From: Bog-756 sp052326605
GTDB taxonomy: Bacteria > Actinomycetota > Acidimicrobiia > Acidimicrobiales > RAAP-2
Length of the DNA: 64,000 nt
Assembly: GCA_052326605.1 (NCBI GenBank)
Contig: JBKQMB010000079.1
Span: forward strand, 1-64,000
Direction of reading: 5' to 3'
Position 1 is the stretch's first letter, and every line of letters begins with the position of its first letter. The translations under genes were made by a program, and so were the position numbers. Under the pieces are notes generated by a model. The model ran no database searches, was not told the DNA's origin, and saw nothing but the letters and a program-made list of their open reading frames with translations. This document shows positions 1 to 8,087 of this stretch, one piece after another.

Positions 1-110
1 ACGAGGACCCCAATCCCTTTGTGTGGACCAAGACATCCGGCCAGATCATCGCCAAGGTTCGGCGTGGGCGGGTCGCCCTCGAGCAAGTGCGCGAATCGCG
101 CGCTATTTGA
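1..110 (+). mobile_element. C-terminal end of an IS630-type transposase (cut by window edge)
   Basis: An open frame enters from the left edge (first full codon at base 3) and stops with TGA at 108-110. The visible 35 residues contain NPFVWTKTSGQIIAKVRRGR, which matches the tail I know from IS630/Tc1-mariner-like transposases (a P-F-V-W-T-K/A-T segment followed by a basic I-x-x-K-V helix). The DDE catalytic residues would lie outside the window, so activity cannot be judged. The next gene on the opposite strand ends only 12 nt away, so the right end of the element must lie very close, possibly inside that gene's last codons. No terminal inverted repeat could be paired because the left end is missing. 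Confidence 0.6.
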
Positions 111-121
111 ATGTCACCGCA

Positions 122-853
122 CTAGCCTTCGGCCCACGAGGCGTCTGACTTTCCAAGGATCCGGGTTGTAACTCCGACGATGGCCAGCACGATAAGGGCG
201 ATCACCAGGGCAAACACGATGTGGACGTGTAGGACACACGCCGCGCCTACGAGGGCGCCCACGAGCATCGCTGCCACCGCGACGAGGCGGCGACCTGACT
301 TGGATCCCTTTCCTCCGGCGATCGCACTGTCGGCCGCGATACCGGTGATCGTCAGGGTGAGAACGGTGGTGGTCAAATCAGGGACTGCGATTTGTCGAGC
401 AGCTGCGTTCTGGACCCCCATGGCAATAGCAAGAACGGCGATCAGGGCATAGCGGTACCCGGAGGTCACCGGACTTCCGCTCAGCGAGGCCAAGATCACC
501 GAAGCCCCGATGAAGGCAGCCTGGATGGCGGTGGCGGTGCTGAGCAGCCGACCTCGATGTGTGCCGAAACTCTTGCCAACTCTGCCGCCAACGAGGGCGC
601 CAAGCCAGAACATTGCCAAGGCCACCACCGAGGCGCCGATCGAGAAACCAGGTGCTCCTGCTATGGCGAAGCCCAAGAAGACGACGTTGCCCGTCATGTT
701 GGCGACAAAGACATGCCCGAGAACCAGATAGCTAAATGCATCAACCAAACCAGTGACGAACGTTAGGGTCACCAGTAGTGGTGGCAGCGGACCATCCTGG
801 CTCCCACGATTTGGTAACACCGTTTGGCGGATCTCTGCAAGAAAGGTGTTCAT
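122..853 (-). CDS. DUF1275 (YoaK-like) polytopic membrane protein
   Basis: 243-residue, strongly hydrophobic protein. The early segment TFVTGLVDAFSYLVLGHVFVANMTGN is the hallmark of the DUF1275/YoaK family: helix 1 with a conserved G-x-x-D-A-x-S/T-Y, then a V-F-V-A-N-M-T-G-N turn. About six membrane helices follow, with GALVGGRVG and MGVQNAAAR loops typical of the family. The biochemical role of the family is unknown; a transport function is usually guessed. The ATG at 851-853 has a good ribosome site (GGGAGGAG) about 8 nt upstream. The 3' end almost abuts the transposase tail, so the last few codons could derive from an insertion event. Confidence 0.82.
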   Translation of the reverse strand: MNTFLAEIRQTVLPNRGSQDGPLPPLLVTLTFVTGLVDAFSYLVLGHVFVANMTGNVVFLGFAIAGAPGFSIGASVVALAMFWLGALVGGRVGKSFGTHRGRLLSTATAIQAAFIGASVILASLSGSPVTSGYRYALIAVLAIAMGVQNAAARQIAVPDLTTTVLTLTITGIAADSAIAGGKGSKSGRRLVAVAAMLVGALVGAACVLHVHIVFALVIALIVLAIVGVTTRILGKSDASWAEG

Positions 854-1110
854 TCGCCTACTCCTCCCATTGCTCGGGGAACTGTCATCTCCGTCGCTTT
901 GGCGTTCACCGTAGTGGTGAGAACGATGGAACGGATTACCGACTACCGCCCCAGACGGCTATTCCCGCACCAACGCTCTACCTATGCCAGGACAAGCCTG
1001 GTGTTCATAAGGGGGGACGCTAAATGCCCCCGATCGACCGGGTCGGTGGGACTGGGCTGGGCCCGTCGAGCGGGGTGACGCCACCTGCGCTCCGGACCAC
1101 CTACTAGCTC

Positions 1111-1272
1111 CTAGGAATCGTTACGGGGCGTCGCCACCTGCTTGATGGTCTCCAGGGCGAGGAGCGTCTCCCGGTGACCCTGCCGCTCCTCTTCCAACTC
1201 GCGACGGGTGACCAGCAGGGCCGCTCCCAGCCCGAGAAGGGATGTGCCAACGATCCATCGGATGGGGCGCAT
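1111..1272 (-). CDS. Small single-pass membrane protein, unknown function
   Basis: A 53-residue frame starting MRPIRWIVGTSLLG. It has one N-terminal transmembrane helix (about residues 5-20) followed by a charged, helix-prone tail (TRRELEEERQGHRETL). A longer reading of the same frame reaches 1389, but the upstream part is proline/glycine-rich and looks non-coding. A GGAGG lies directly against the chosen ATG, which is closer than ideal. I do not recognise a family. It resembles small bitopic proteins with a cytoplasmic coiled coil. Coding status is uncertain. Confidence 0.4.
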   Translation of the reverse strand: MRPIRWIVGTSLLGLGAALLVTRRELEEERQGHRETLLALETIKQVATPRNDS

Positions 1273-1429
1273 CCTCCAAGAGTAGCCCCAGCATTCAGGA
1301 GGCAACCGGGGGTGCCCTGACCGCCGGATCGGCTCGCCGGGGTCCGACCCTCCTCCACCCACCACCGCTGCGCACGGGACCGCGCCCACCCGATGGGATC
1401 GGCAACTTCTTGTGGAGAAGGCTGGTCGC

Positions 1430-1831
1430 CTAGCTGTTCACCCAGAACTCGTCGAAGCCGTAGCCGTCGGCCTGATAGACGGTGACCTCGGTGATCTTCC
1501 CGTGGTGGATTTCGAACTCGACGGCCACCACGACATCCAATTCCCTGCCGTTCTTCGTCGCCGTCTCCCGTTGGAGCACCACCGCCCGCTCGGGTTTGCT
1601 GAGCACGTCCAGGACCTCGATCTTGAACGTGCCGCCACTGCCCGCCTTCAGCTGTCCGAGAAAGCCGAGCACGGCCTCGGGACCCTTGTAGCGACCGGCG
1701 AGGCTGCTGCGCCCCGGCTCGTTCCAGACAACGTCCTCCGCCATCACCACGTTCAGGAGGTCCAGGTCACCGGACTCGAAATCCTGATAGGTCCGCCGGA
1801 TCAATGATTCGTAAGCATCCTCTGCAACCAC
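1430..1831 (-). CDS. SnoaL/NTF2-like protein
   Basis: 134 residues from a GTG start at 1829-1831, chosen because a GGGAGGGAG ribosome site lies just upstream; an in-frame ATG 60 nt further out lacks one. The sequence has the NTF2-like order: an N-terminal helix (ESLIRRTYQDFESGDLDLL), a D-V-V-W-N-E-P strand-turn, G-x-Y-K-G-P-E-A-V-x-x-F-L, and a C-terminal sheet ending VEFEIHHGKITEVTVYQAD. This fold covers SnoaL-like cyclases, ketosteroid-isomerase-like enzymes and stress-linked small proteins, so no substrate can be named. It stands alone between divergent and convergent neighbours. Confidence 0.75.
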   Translation of the reverse strand: MVAEDAYESLIRRTYQDFESGDLDLLNVVMAEDVVWNEPGRSSLAGRYKGPEAVLGFLGQLKAGSGGTFKIEVLDVLSKPERAVVLQRETATKNGRELDVVVAVEFEIHHGKITEVTVYQADGYGFDEFWVNS

Positions 1832-1954
1832 GTCTCCCTCCCTTCCTCTTGGTCCTTCCTCCAGAGTCAGCACCTTGGCGGCCCGGCGCAAGGGGCGAAA
1901 GTCCCAATCCCCGCTGCGGGACCAATGGCCGCCTCCTTACCATGGCGCCATTAC

Positions 1955-1966
1955 TAGCCTTCTGCC
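1955..1966 (+). promoter_or_regulatory. Leaderless promoter, -10 TAGCCT
   Basis: TAGCCT at 1955-1960 is followed by 6 nt and then ATG at 1967, with no ribosome site in between. This spacing places transcription start on the ATG itself. The same hexamer and spacing recur at other genes in the window. Confidence 0.55.
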
Positions 1967-3616
1967 ATGGGCATGAGCATCGGTCTCCACGCCCGTCGTC
2001 GCATCGGCGCGAGCAGCCGGCCGTGGGTGTGGGTCGTCCTGGTCTTGCTGGGACTGTCAGTGCCGATGACGATGGTGCCGTCTGCAACGGCATCTGGGGC
2101 GACAGCGTCATCTGCGAGCACGTCGGAGAGTTCCGGCTGGACCGTGTACCACCAAGACGCAGCGGGCACCGGCGTGGCGACCTCGGTGACAGGCGTCGAC
2201 ACGTCGACCCCGAGATGGACCTCGCCCAGGCTCGACGGCCAGATCTACGGGGAGCCGCTTGCTTTCTCCGGCAGGGTCTTCGTGGCGACCGAGAACGACA
2301 CCGTCTACGCCCTCGCCTCTTCCACCGGCGCGGTGGTCTGGTCGGTGCATCTCGGCACACCGGTACCCTCGGGATCGCTCCCTTGCGGGGACATCAGCCC
2401 CACCGTCGGCGTCACCGGCACCCCGGTCATCGATCCGGCCAGGTCCGAGATCTTCATGGTGGCCGACGAGCTGATCAACGCGGGACCGGCCCACATGCTG
2501 GTCGGCCTCGACACGGCCTCGGGCCAGATCGAACTGACCCAGAACGTCGATCCACCCGGTGCCGCTCCACGGGCGCTCCTCCAGCGGACGGGCCTCACCC
2601 TCGACGGTGGCGAGGTCGTGTTTGGCTTCGGGGGCAACTATGGAGACTGCTCCACCTACCGGGGATGGCTGGTGGCGGTAGCCGAGGACGGCGGCACGCC
2701 ATCGGACTTCGCCGTCGACGCCGCCCCCGGCGAGAGCCAGGGGGCGATCTGGATGGGCGGCGCAGCTCCGGCCGTCGACAGTGGTGGGAACCTCTGGATC
2801 GCCGCGGGCAACGGCTCGGTCACCTCGCCCGGGCACGCGTACGACTTCAGTGACTCGGTTCTCGAGCTGTCGTCCAGACTGCTCCTCCTCCAGTACTTCG
2901 CCCCCGGCTCCTGGGCCTCCGACAACGCCCATGACCTCGACATGTCCATGGAGCCCGCGCTGTTGGCCGACGGACGTGTGGTGGAGGCCGGTAAGTCGCG
3001 CACCGCGTACCTTCTCGACGTTGGTCACCTCGGAGGGATAGGTGGTCAGGAGGTCACCCTCGGTCATGTGTGCGACGAGGATGTGGACGGAGGGTCGGCG
3101 GTCGTGGGAACCACCGTCTTCCTGCCCTGCCTCAGCGGAACGGTCGCCCTGCAGGTCGGGTCGGCCCCGCCCGCCCTCCGCGTTCTGTGGACCAGCATGG
3201 AAGGTGGCGGGCCACCGATCGTCGCGGGAGGCCTGGTGTGGACGATCGGACAGAACGGCACGCTCTACGGGCTCGACTCCGCCGACGGCGCAGTGCTGCA
3301 GAAGGCCTCGGTCGGAGTACCGGCCAACCACTTTCCCACCCCCAGCGTCGGCGATGGTCTACTTCTGGCCCCTTCGGCCTACAGGGTCGTCGCCTTCACT
3401 GCCTCCTCGACCGGTGCGTCCGGCCAGACCTCGAGTTCGGTTGCGAGGGCCGGCCCCACCGCGACGACGGCAGCATCTGCGGGCAAGGCGTCTGAAGCAG
3501 CCGTCCATGCCGGCCATGGCGCCGGCGCAATCGCCGGCGTTATCGGCGTAGGCGTGGTCGCCGCCGGCTTGGCCGTGTGGTTCCTGGCGAGGCGACGAGG
3601 GCGCAGGGCTGCGTAG
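1967..3616 (+). CDS. Exported beta-propeller (PQQ-like repeat) protein with C-terminal membrane anchor
   Basis: 549 residues. An N-terminal signal or anchor (basic residues, then WVWVVLVLLGLSV around 20-32) leads to a Ser/Ala/Thr-rich stretch. The body is a set of propeller blades recognised by motifs such as DTVYALASSTGAVVWSVHLG and GTLYGLDSADGAVLQKASVG, the A-x-D-x-x-T-G-x-x-x-W pattern of PQQ-binding-like repeats. The C-terminus has an Ala/Thr/Ser spacer, one helix (IAGVIGVGVVAAGLAVWFLA) and a basic RRRGRRAA tail, which argues for attachment to the outer face of the membrane. No quinoprotein catalytic signature was seen, so a scaffold or binding role is more likely than a dehydrogenase. 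Start at ATG 1967 (or 1973), supported by the leaderless -10. Confidence 0.75.
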   Translation: MGMSIGLHARRRIGASSRPWVWVVLVLLGLSVPMTMVPSATASGATASSASTSESSGWTVYHQDAAGTGVATSVTGVDTSTPRWTSPRLDGQIYGEPLAFSGRVFVATENDTVYALASSTGAVVWSVHLGTPVPSGSLPCGDISPTVGVTGTPVIDPARSEIFMVADELINAGPAHMLVGLDTASGQIELTQNVDPPGAAPRALLQRTGLTLDGGEVVFGFGGNYGDCSTYRGWLVAVAEDGGTPSDFAVDAAPGESQGAIWMGGAAPAVDSGGNLWIAAGNGSVTSPGHAYDFSDSVLELSSRLLLLQYFAPGSWASDNAHDLDMSMEPALLADGRVVEAGKSRTAYLLDVGHLGGIGGQEVTLGHVCDEDVDGGSAVVGTTVFLPCLSGTVALQVGSAPPALRVLWTSMEGGGPPIVAGGLVWTIGQNGTLYGLDSADGAVLQKASVGVPANHFPTPSVGDGLLLAPSAYRVVAFTASSTGASGQTSSSVARAGPTATTAASAGKASEAAVHAGHGAGAIAGVIGVGVVAAGLAVWFLARRRGRRAA

Positions 3617-3649
3617 TACCCCACCGTCCTGCGAGATCGATCGGCCGGC

Positions 3650-4516
3650 TCAGCCGCCGATCAGCGCCGAACCGAGTTCGCGGTAGGCGTCGAAGGGGAA
3701 CCCCTGGGAGCGGTCGGCCACCACTTGCACGCTCACATGGTCGGCACCGGCGTCCTGAAAGGCACGCACGCGGTCGACAATGGTCGCGGCGTCCCCCCAG
3801 GCCACCACGGCGTCGACCAACCGATCGCTGCCGCCCCCCTCGAGATCGTCGTCGAAGCCGAGCGTGCGCAGGTTGTTGGCGTAGTTGGGCAGCCGGAGGT
3901 AGCCCGCGGCGTACTCCCGGGCCGTGGTCCGGGCCACGAGTCGATCGACCTCGAGCACCACGGCCAGTTCCGGCGCCAAGAGTGGCCCGGGCCCGACGAG
4001 CCGCCGGGCCCGGGCCACATGCTCGACGGGTACGAAGTAGGGGTGTGCCCCTGCCGCCCGCTCGGTGGCGAGTGTGAGCATGCGGGGGCCGAGGGCGGCG
4101 AGGACCCGGCGGTCGGCAGCGACCGCCGGCCCCAGCGCATCGAGCTCATCGAGGTAGTGGACCATCCGGGCGTACGGGTGGACGTACTCGGTGCCGAGCT
4201 GCTCGACGATCGGTGCGTGGCTCGTGCCCAGGCCGAGGACGAACCGGCCGGGGTGGGCGACTTCGAGGGCGGCGGCGCCGACGGCCACCTGCTCGGGGGT
4301 GGCGTGCCAGATGGACAGGATGCCGCTGGCCACCGCCAGCTGCTCGGTGGCGTCGAGCAGCCTTCCGAACCTGTCGGGGAACCCGGGCTCGAAGCCGCCC
4401 GAGCTCCAGAGGGTCCCGTAGCCGAGTGATTCCATTTCGGTGGCAGCTGCACCGGGGCACCTGTCGGGACCGGACCACTTGCCGCTCCACCAGATCCCGA
4501 CCTTGCCGAGTTCCAT
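3650..4516 (-). CDS. F420-dependent LLM-class oxidoreductase
   Basis: 288 residues of the bacterial luciferase-like (LLM) fold. It starts MELGKVGIWWSGKWSG and contains the barrel elements LGYGTLWSSGG, LAVASGILSIWHATPEQVA and HPGRFVLGLGTSH, the order seen in actinobacterial F420-dependent LLM proteins of the TIGR03620 type. Members reduce or oxidise small substrates using cofactor F420 as hydride carrier; the substrate cannot be predicted. The gene faces away from the pyruvate-kinase-like gene and converges on the propeller gene with 33 nt between stops. A second, unrelated LLM gene lies at 52974-54044, so the host probably makes F420. Confidence 0.85.
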   Translation of the reverse strand: MELGKVGIWWSGKWSGPDRCPGAAATEMESLGYGTLWSSGGFEPGFPDRFGRLLDATEQLAVASGILSIWHATPEQVAVGAAALEVAHPGRFVLGLGTSHAPIVEQLGTEYVHPYARMVHYLDELDALGPAVAADRRVLAALGPRMLTLATERAAGAHPYFVPVEHVARARRLVGPGPLLAPELAVVLEVDRLVARTTAREYAAGYLRLPNYANNLRTLGFDDDLEGGGSDRLVDAVVAWGDAATIVDRVRAFQDAGADHVSVQVVADRSQGFPFDAYRELGSALIGG

Positions 4517-4528
4517 CGGGCCAGGCTA
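4517..4528 (-). promoter_or_regulatory. Leaderless promoter, -10 TAGCCT
   Basis: On the minus strand TAGCCT (4528-4523) is followed by 6 nt (GGCCCG) and the ATG at 4516. There is no Shine-Dalgarno sequence, so the mRNA should begin at the start codon. Confidence 0.6.
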
Positions 4529-4641
4529 GCGATCGACCCGGGGCGGCCGCAGCCTGTCGGCGGAGGACGGCCGGGCACGGCCGGCGGTGCGCCCCGGCCC
4601 GTGGATGACCGGCTGTCCAGGGCTGCTCGGCACCCGGCGGA

Positions 4642-6528
4642 TCAGGTTGGCTCGATCCAGCTGCGCAGCGGTCTCAGCTGCGGGGTCTTCTTGCGCTGGA
4701 GCCCGGACATGCGTCGCAGGATGTCGTCGAGCACGACGATCGCCGTGTCGACGTGGGGCCCCTTGTTGAGCATGACGCACTCGGCTCGCTGTGACATCGC
4801 AGCGTCGGTGACCTCTGCCCGGGACGGCTTGCCGGTGCGTGCGAGTTGGTCGAGGACTTCGGTGGCCCAGATGACCGGCAGGTGGGCAGCCTCGCAGATC
4901 CAAAGGATCTCTTCCTGCATCTCCGCGAGGCGTTCGTAGCCGGCTTCGACGGCGAGGTCTCCGCGGGCGATCATGACTCCGACGAGTGGAGAGCGCATGG
5001 CGTGCAGGAGGATCTCGGGAAGGCGTGCGAACGAGGCTTTGGTCTCGATCTTCGGGATGAGGCCGAGGTGCTCGGCCCCGACCCGCCGGAGGTAGGTGCG
5101 CACGTCATCGATGTCGTGCTCGCTGTGCAGGAAGGACAGCGCAACCATGTCCGCATGGGCGGCGGCCACTTCGAGCAGGGGCAGGTCGGCGTCGGTCACC
5201 GCGGGGACGGGGAGATCCGTCTTGGGCAGGTTGATCCCCTTCTCCGCCCGAAGCTTCGAGCCTGTGGGCGAGGCCGTCAGGATCCGGACGCGGAACTCGT
5301 CGGCATCGACGCTCTCGATGATGCCGGTCATCCTTCCGTCGTCGAGGACCACGGGCTGGCCCACCTGCGTGGCCTCGAAGGCGGCGCCGAGCGTGCAACC
5401 GATCCGGGCACATCCGGGTTGCCCGTGTCGCCACGGGACAGCAGGCTCGAGGTCCCTGGTCAACACCAGCGGGTCCCCCGTGCGCAGCAGGTGGTACTGG
5501 GGGATGATCGGCAGCCGGCCCACCCTGGTCGCATCGCCGTCGCAGGACAGCTCCGCTCCGGTCTCCACGTACGTGGTGTCCCACACCTCCACGACGCATC
5601 TACCGGGTGTGCCGTCGACGACACGCAAGGTACGCGGCGAGCCTCGGGTGTCGACCATGGCAACCACGTCCCCCGGGTGGCGGCGATCGACCCACGGCGG
5701 GTCCACGGGCAGCGCCGGGTCCGGGCCGGGAGGCCCAGCATCGGGCCCGAGTGCCGCCAGTGCCGCCAATGCGGGCATGACCGGCACGCCGCGCAGGTCA
5801 CGCTGGGGTCGAAGCTTCACCACCCGGGGCCCCTCGGCGAGCGGGCCTGTCCGCAGCTTGGGCCCCGGCAGGTCCATCGACACACGGCAGAGTCGGCCGG
5901 TCTCCTCGGAGGCCCGGCGCACGTGGAGCGCCATGCGCTCCCACGCGTCGGGGTCGTCGTGGGCACCGTTGATCCGGGCCACGTCCATGCCCTCCGCGAC
6001 CAGGTGCCGCACCAGTCGGTAGTCGCCCGCCGCTTCGCTGGGGAGGGTCACCATGACCCGGGGCACTCGTCCGGTGGGGCGTGGACCGAAGAGAGCATCG
6101 GTGTTGCGATCGAGGGCGGCACGCCCCTCCTCGAAGCTCAGCGTGGCCGGCCCGAAACGGGGGACCCTCCCGTCGAGCGCGGCGCGGACGCTCTCGACGG
6201 TCGCGAGCACGTGAGGTTCGCACCGGCCCAGTGACGACAGGCCGCGCTCACCCAGGCTGTGCTGCAGGTGACGGAGGTCGCCGTTGCGAAGGGCGAGGTA
6301 GTGGACGAGGTTGACCGCGTCCCGCCGGTGGTCGGCACAGACGGCGGCGATGTCCTCGCCGTGGACCCGCTCGAGGCGGCGCATGAGAGCCTTCAGCCCG
6401 GCCAGTTCGGCCCGGATCGAGGCCCGACCGGGGTCACGCCCCGCCTGCTGGCGGCGCCGATACCGACCCCTCCGGGCGGCCGACGGGGGGACCGGTTGTG
6501 ATGCGTCTCTCGCAACTCGCACAGACAC
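4642..6528 (-). CDS. Pyruvate kinase-like protein with N-terminal extension and no C-terminal domain
   Basis: 628 residues. The first ~130 residues are an Arg-rich helical extension (LRNGDLRHLQHSLGERGLSS). The pyruvate-kinase barrel follows: VMVTLPSEAAGD where classical enzymes have a T-x-G-P motif, GMDVARINGAHD, VSMDLPGPKLRTGPL, then a B-domain-like insertion. The barrel resumes with KGINLPKTDLPVPAVTDAD, LIPKIETKASFARLPEI (the catalytic-lysine K-I-E-T segment), GVMIARGDLAVE and PSRAEVTDAAMSQRAECVMLNKG. The sequence ends soon after, at RSWIEPT, so the C-terminal allosteric domain of classical enzymes is absent and the usual S-G-E-T-A segment reads L-N-K-G. It may be a pyruvate kinase relative acting on another substrate. 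The GTG at 6528 has only a weak AGAGGT upstream. Confidence 0.75.
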   Translation of the reverse strand: MSVRVARDASQPVPPSAARRGRYRRRQQAGRDPGRASIRAELAGLKALMRRLERVHGEDIAAVCADHRRDAVNLVHYLALRNGDLRHLQHSLGERGLSSLGRCEPHVLATVESVRAALDGRVPRFGPATLSFEEGRAALDRNTDALFGPRPTGRVPRVMVTLPSEAAGDYRLVRHLVAEGMDVARINGAHDDPDAWERMALHVRRASEETGRLCRVSMDLPGPKLRTGPLAEGPRVVKLRPQRDLRGVPVMPALAALAALGPDAGPPGPDPALPVDPPWVDRRHPGDVVAMVDTRGSPRTLRVVDGTPGRCVVEVWDTTYVETGAELSCDGDATRVGRLPIIPQYHLLRTGDPLVLTRDLEPAVPWRHGQPGCARIGCTLGAAFEATQVGQPVVLDDGRMTGIIESVDADEFRVRILTASPTGSKLRAEKGINLPKTDLPVPAVTDADLPLLEVAAAHADMVALSFLHSEHDIDDVRTYLRRVGAEHLGLIPKIETKASFARLPEILLHAMRSPLVGVMIARGDLAVEAGYERLAEMQEEILWICEAAHLPVIWATEVLDQLARTGKPSRAEVTDAAMSQRAECVMLNKGPHVDTAIVVLDDILRRMSGLQRKKTPQLRPLRSWIEPT

Positions 6529-6712
6529 CTACCTCTACGCTGATCCCCGAGCGCCGATGTCCTGACCCCGGTTGCCAATATCCCACGGCGGCAGTGCGAT
6601 GGCTAGAGGCATTGGTCCCTGACGCGGTGAGCTTTTCCTCTGGAGGTGGCTCAGAAACGACGGAGGGCTAGCCTTCTGCACCTGAGTGTGGCGCCGTGAG
6701 AGGTGGATCGAG

Positions 6713-7072
6713 ATGAGTGATGTGAGCCAAGGCGAGGGATGGTGGCTGGCAGCCGACGGCAAGTGGTACCCGCCGCCGGGTTGGAACACCCTCTCTCCTC
6801 CCGTGGGCAGCGAGGGTGGGTACTACCCCGTGCCGGGCAACCCGTTCGCCCCGGTGGATCCCCGTGCGAGTCGTGGCAGGAAGCTGCGGAGCGGCCTTGT
6901 TGCCGTCGGTGTGGCGTTCATCCTCCTGGGGCTGGGCGCACTCTGTTTTTCGTTTGGGGATTCCAATGGACCATCGGACCTGTACTGGATCGGTGATGCA
7001 TTGCAGGCTCTGGGTTACGTCGTCATCGGGGTCGCAGCGATCTCCATCGGGAACGTCCTCATGGGTTCGTGA
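6713..7072 (+). CDS. Small membrane protein with N-terminal GWW-DGKWYPP motif
   Basis: 119 residues from ATG 6713 (GAGAGGTGG upstream); an in-frame GTG at 6686 is an alternative. The N-terminus reads QGEGWWLAADGKWYPPPG, the short aromatic motif that I associate with many Acidimicrobiia membrane proteins and that resembles the DUF2510 W-Y-x-D-P element. A proline/glycine-rich linker follows, then a basic SRGRKLRSG and two transmembrane helices (about 63-83 and 95-115). The motif is probably a protein-protein or surface-contact element; function is unknown. TAGCCT at 6669-6674 is a plausible -10 giving a short leader. Confidence 0.7.
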   Translation: MSDVSQGEGWWLAADGKWYPPPGWNTLSPPVGSEGGYYPVPGNPFAPVDPRASRGRKLRSGLVAVGVAFILLGLGALCFSFGDSNGPSDLYWIGDALQALGYVVIGVAAISIGNVLMGS

Positions 7073-7183
7073 GAGCCGCGGAAGCCTGATCCACCGGGAG
7101 CGCGTGAGCTAGACCGCTCGACGGCCCCGGGATGGCCCCGAGACGGCATCTGCACGGCCCCGGCGGCATCCGGGCCTGGCAGT

Positions 7184-8026
7184 ATGGCCGACATGGAGCT
7201 CAAGGTCGTCCGCTACGAGATTTCCGACAAGATCGCGATCATCACCCTCGACCGCCCCGACCGGCTCAACTCGTGGACGGGCCGGATGCACGCCGAGTAC
7301 CGGTGGGCGCTCAACGAGGCTGATGGCAACCGGTCGGTCCGGGTGATCGTGGTGACAGGGGCTGGGCGGGCCTTCTGCGCCGGCGCGGACAGTCGCGCCC
7401 TCTCCGGTCACGTCGAGCGCGGCGCCTATGACGCCGGCACACCCGATGACCTGGCCCGCCCCGGCTTCGGCACCGACCAGCGCTTCGATGCCGACTTCGC
7501 CTATCACTTCGGTCTCACCAAGCCGGTCATCGCTGCCATCAACGGACCTGCGGCAGGGGTGGGCCTCGTGCTGGCGTGCTACTGCGACATCCGCTTCGCA
7601 GCGGCAGGCGCCAAGTTGACGACTGCCCACGGCCGGCTGGGGTTGCCCGCCGAGTTCGGGCTGTCCTGGCTTCTGCCCCGGATGATCGGCCTCACCCGGG
7701 CCAACGATCTGCTGCTGTCCAGCCGGGTGATCCTGGCCGAGGAGGCGGCGGACATGGGCCTCGTCAACGAGGTGGTGCCCTCCGATCGGTTGATGGACCG
7801 GGCCATGGAGTACGCCGGACAGTTGGCGACCACGGTCTCCCCGTCCTCCCTTCGGGCCACTCGGGGCCAGATCTACACGGACCTGCACGGTGACGCCGCC
7901 GGCGCGGTCAGCCGGGCCCAGCGCCTGCTGGAGGAGATGATGACCGGTCCCGACTTCGCCGAGGGTGTCGCCGCCCTGCAGGAGAAGCGCGCTCCCCGCT
8001 TTTCGGATCCGGAGGCGGGCCCGTAG
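7184..8026 (+). CDS. Enoyl-CoA hydratase/isomerase (crotonase family)
   Basis: 280 residues with the crotonase order: IAIITLDRPDRLNSW near the start, VIVVTGAGRAFCAGADSRAL forming the first oxyanion-hole region, then KPVIAAINGPAAGVGLVLACYCDIRFAA with the second. The crotonase Glu pair is only partly evident: the segment GRLGLPAEFGLSWLLPRMIG carries one acidic residue. It probably hydrates or isomerises an acyl-CoA in fatty-acid or aromatic degradation; the exact substrate is unclear. Two starts are possible, ATG 7184 and ATG 7193 (MELKVVRYE), and neither has a strong ribosome site. The next gene, on the same strand, has its own leaderless promoter. Confidence 0.85.
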   Translation: MADMELKVVRYEISDKIAIITLDRPDRLNSWTGRMHAEYRWALNEADGNRSVRVIVVTGAGRAFCAGADSRALSGHVERGAYDAGTPDDLARPGFGTDQRFDADFAYHFGLTKPVIAAINGPAAGVGLVLACYCDIRFAAAGAKLTTAHGRLGLPAEFGLSWLLPRMIGLTRANDLLLSSRVILAEEAADMGLVNEVVPSDRLMDRAMEYAGQLATTVSPSSLRATRGQIYTDLHGDAAGAVSRAQRLLEEMMTGPDFAEGVAALQEKRAPRFSDPEAGP

Positions 8027-8075
8027 GCGAGGTGCAGGAGCTGCCTGCCTGGCGCCTGGCGTCACAGCCCGTCAC

Positions 8076-8087
8076 TATGTTGAGCAG
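8076..8087 (+). promoter_or_regulatory. Leaderless promoter, -10 TATGTT
   Basis: TATGTT at 8076-8081, 6 nt, then ATG 8088. The frame stays open far upstream into the previous gene, so this element fixes the helicase start. Confidence 0.5.

Noticed and set aside
1967..3616. PQQ-dependent dehydrogenase
   Set aside because: The propeller repeats are present but no quinoprotein dehydrogenase active-site motifs or haem c site were found.
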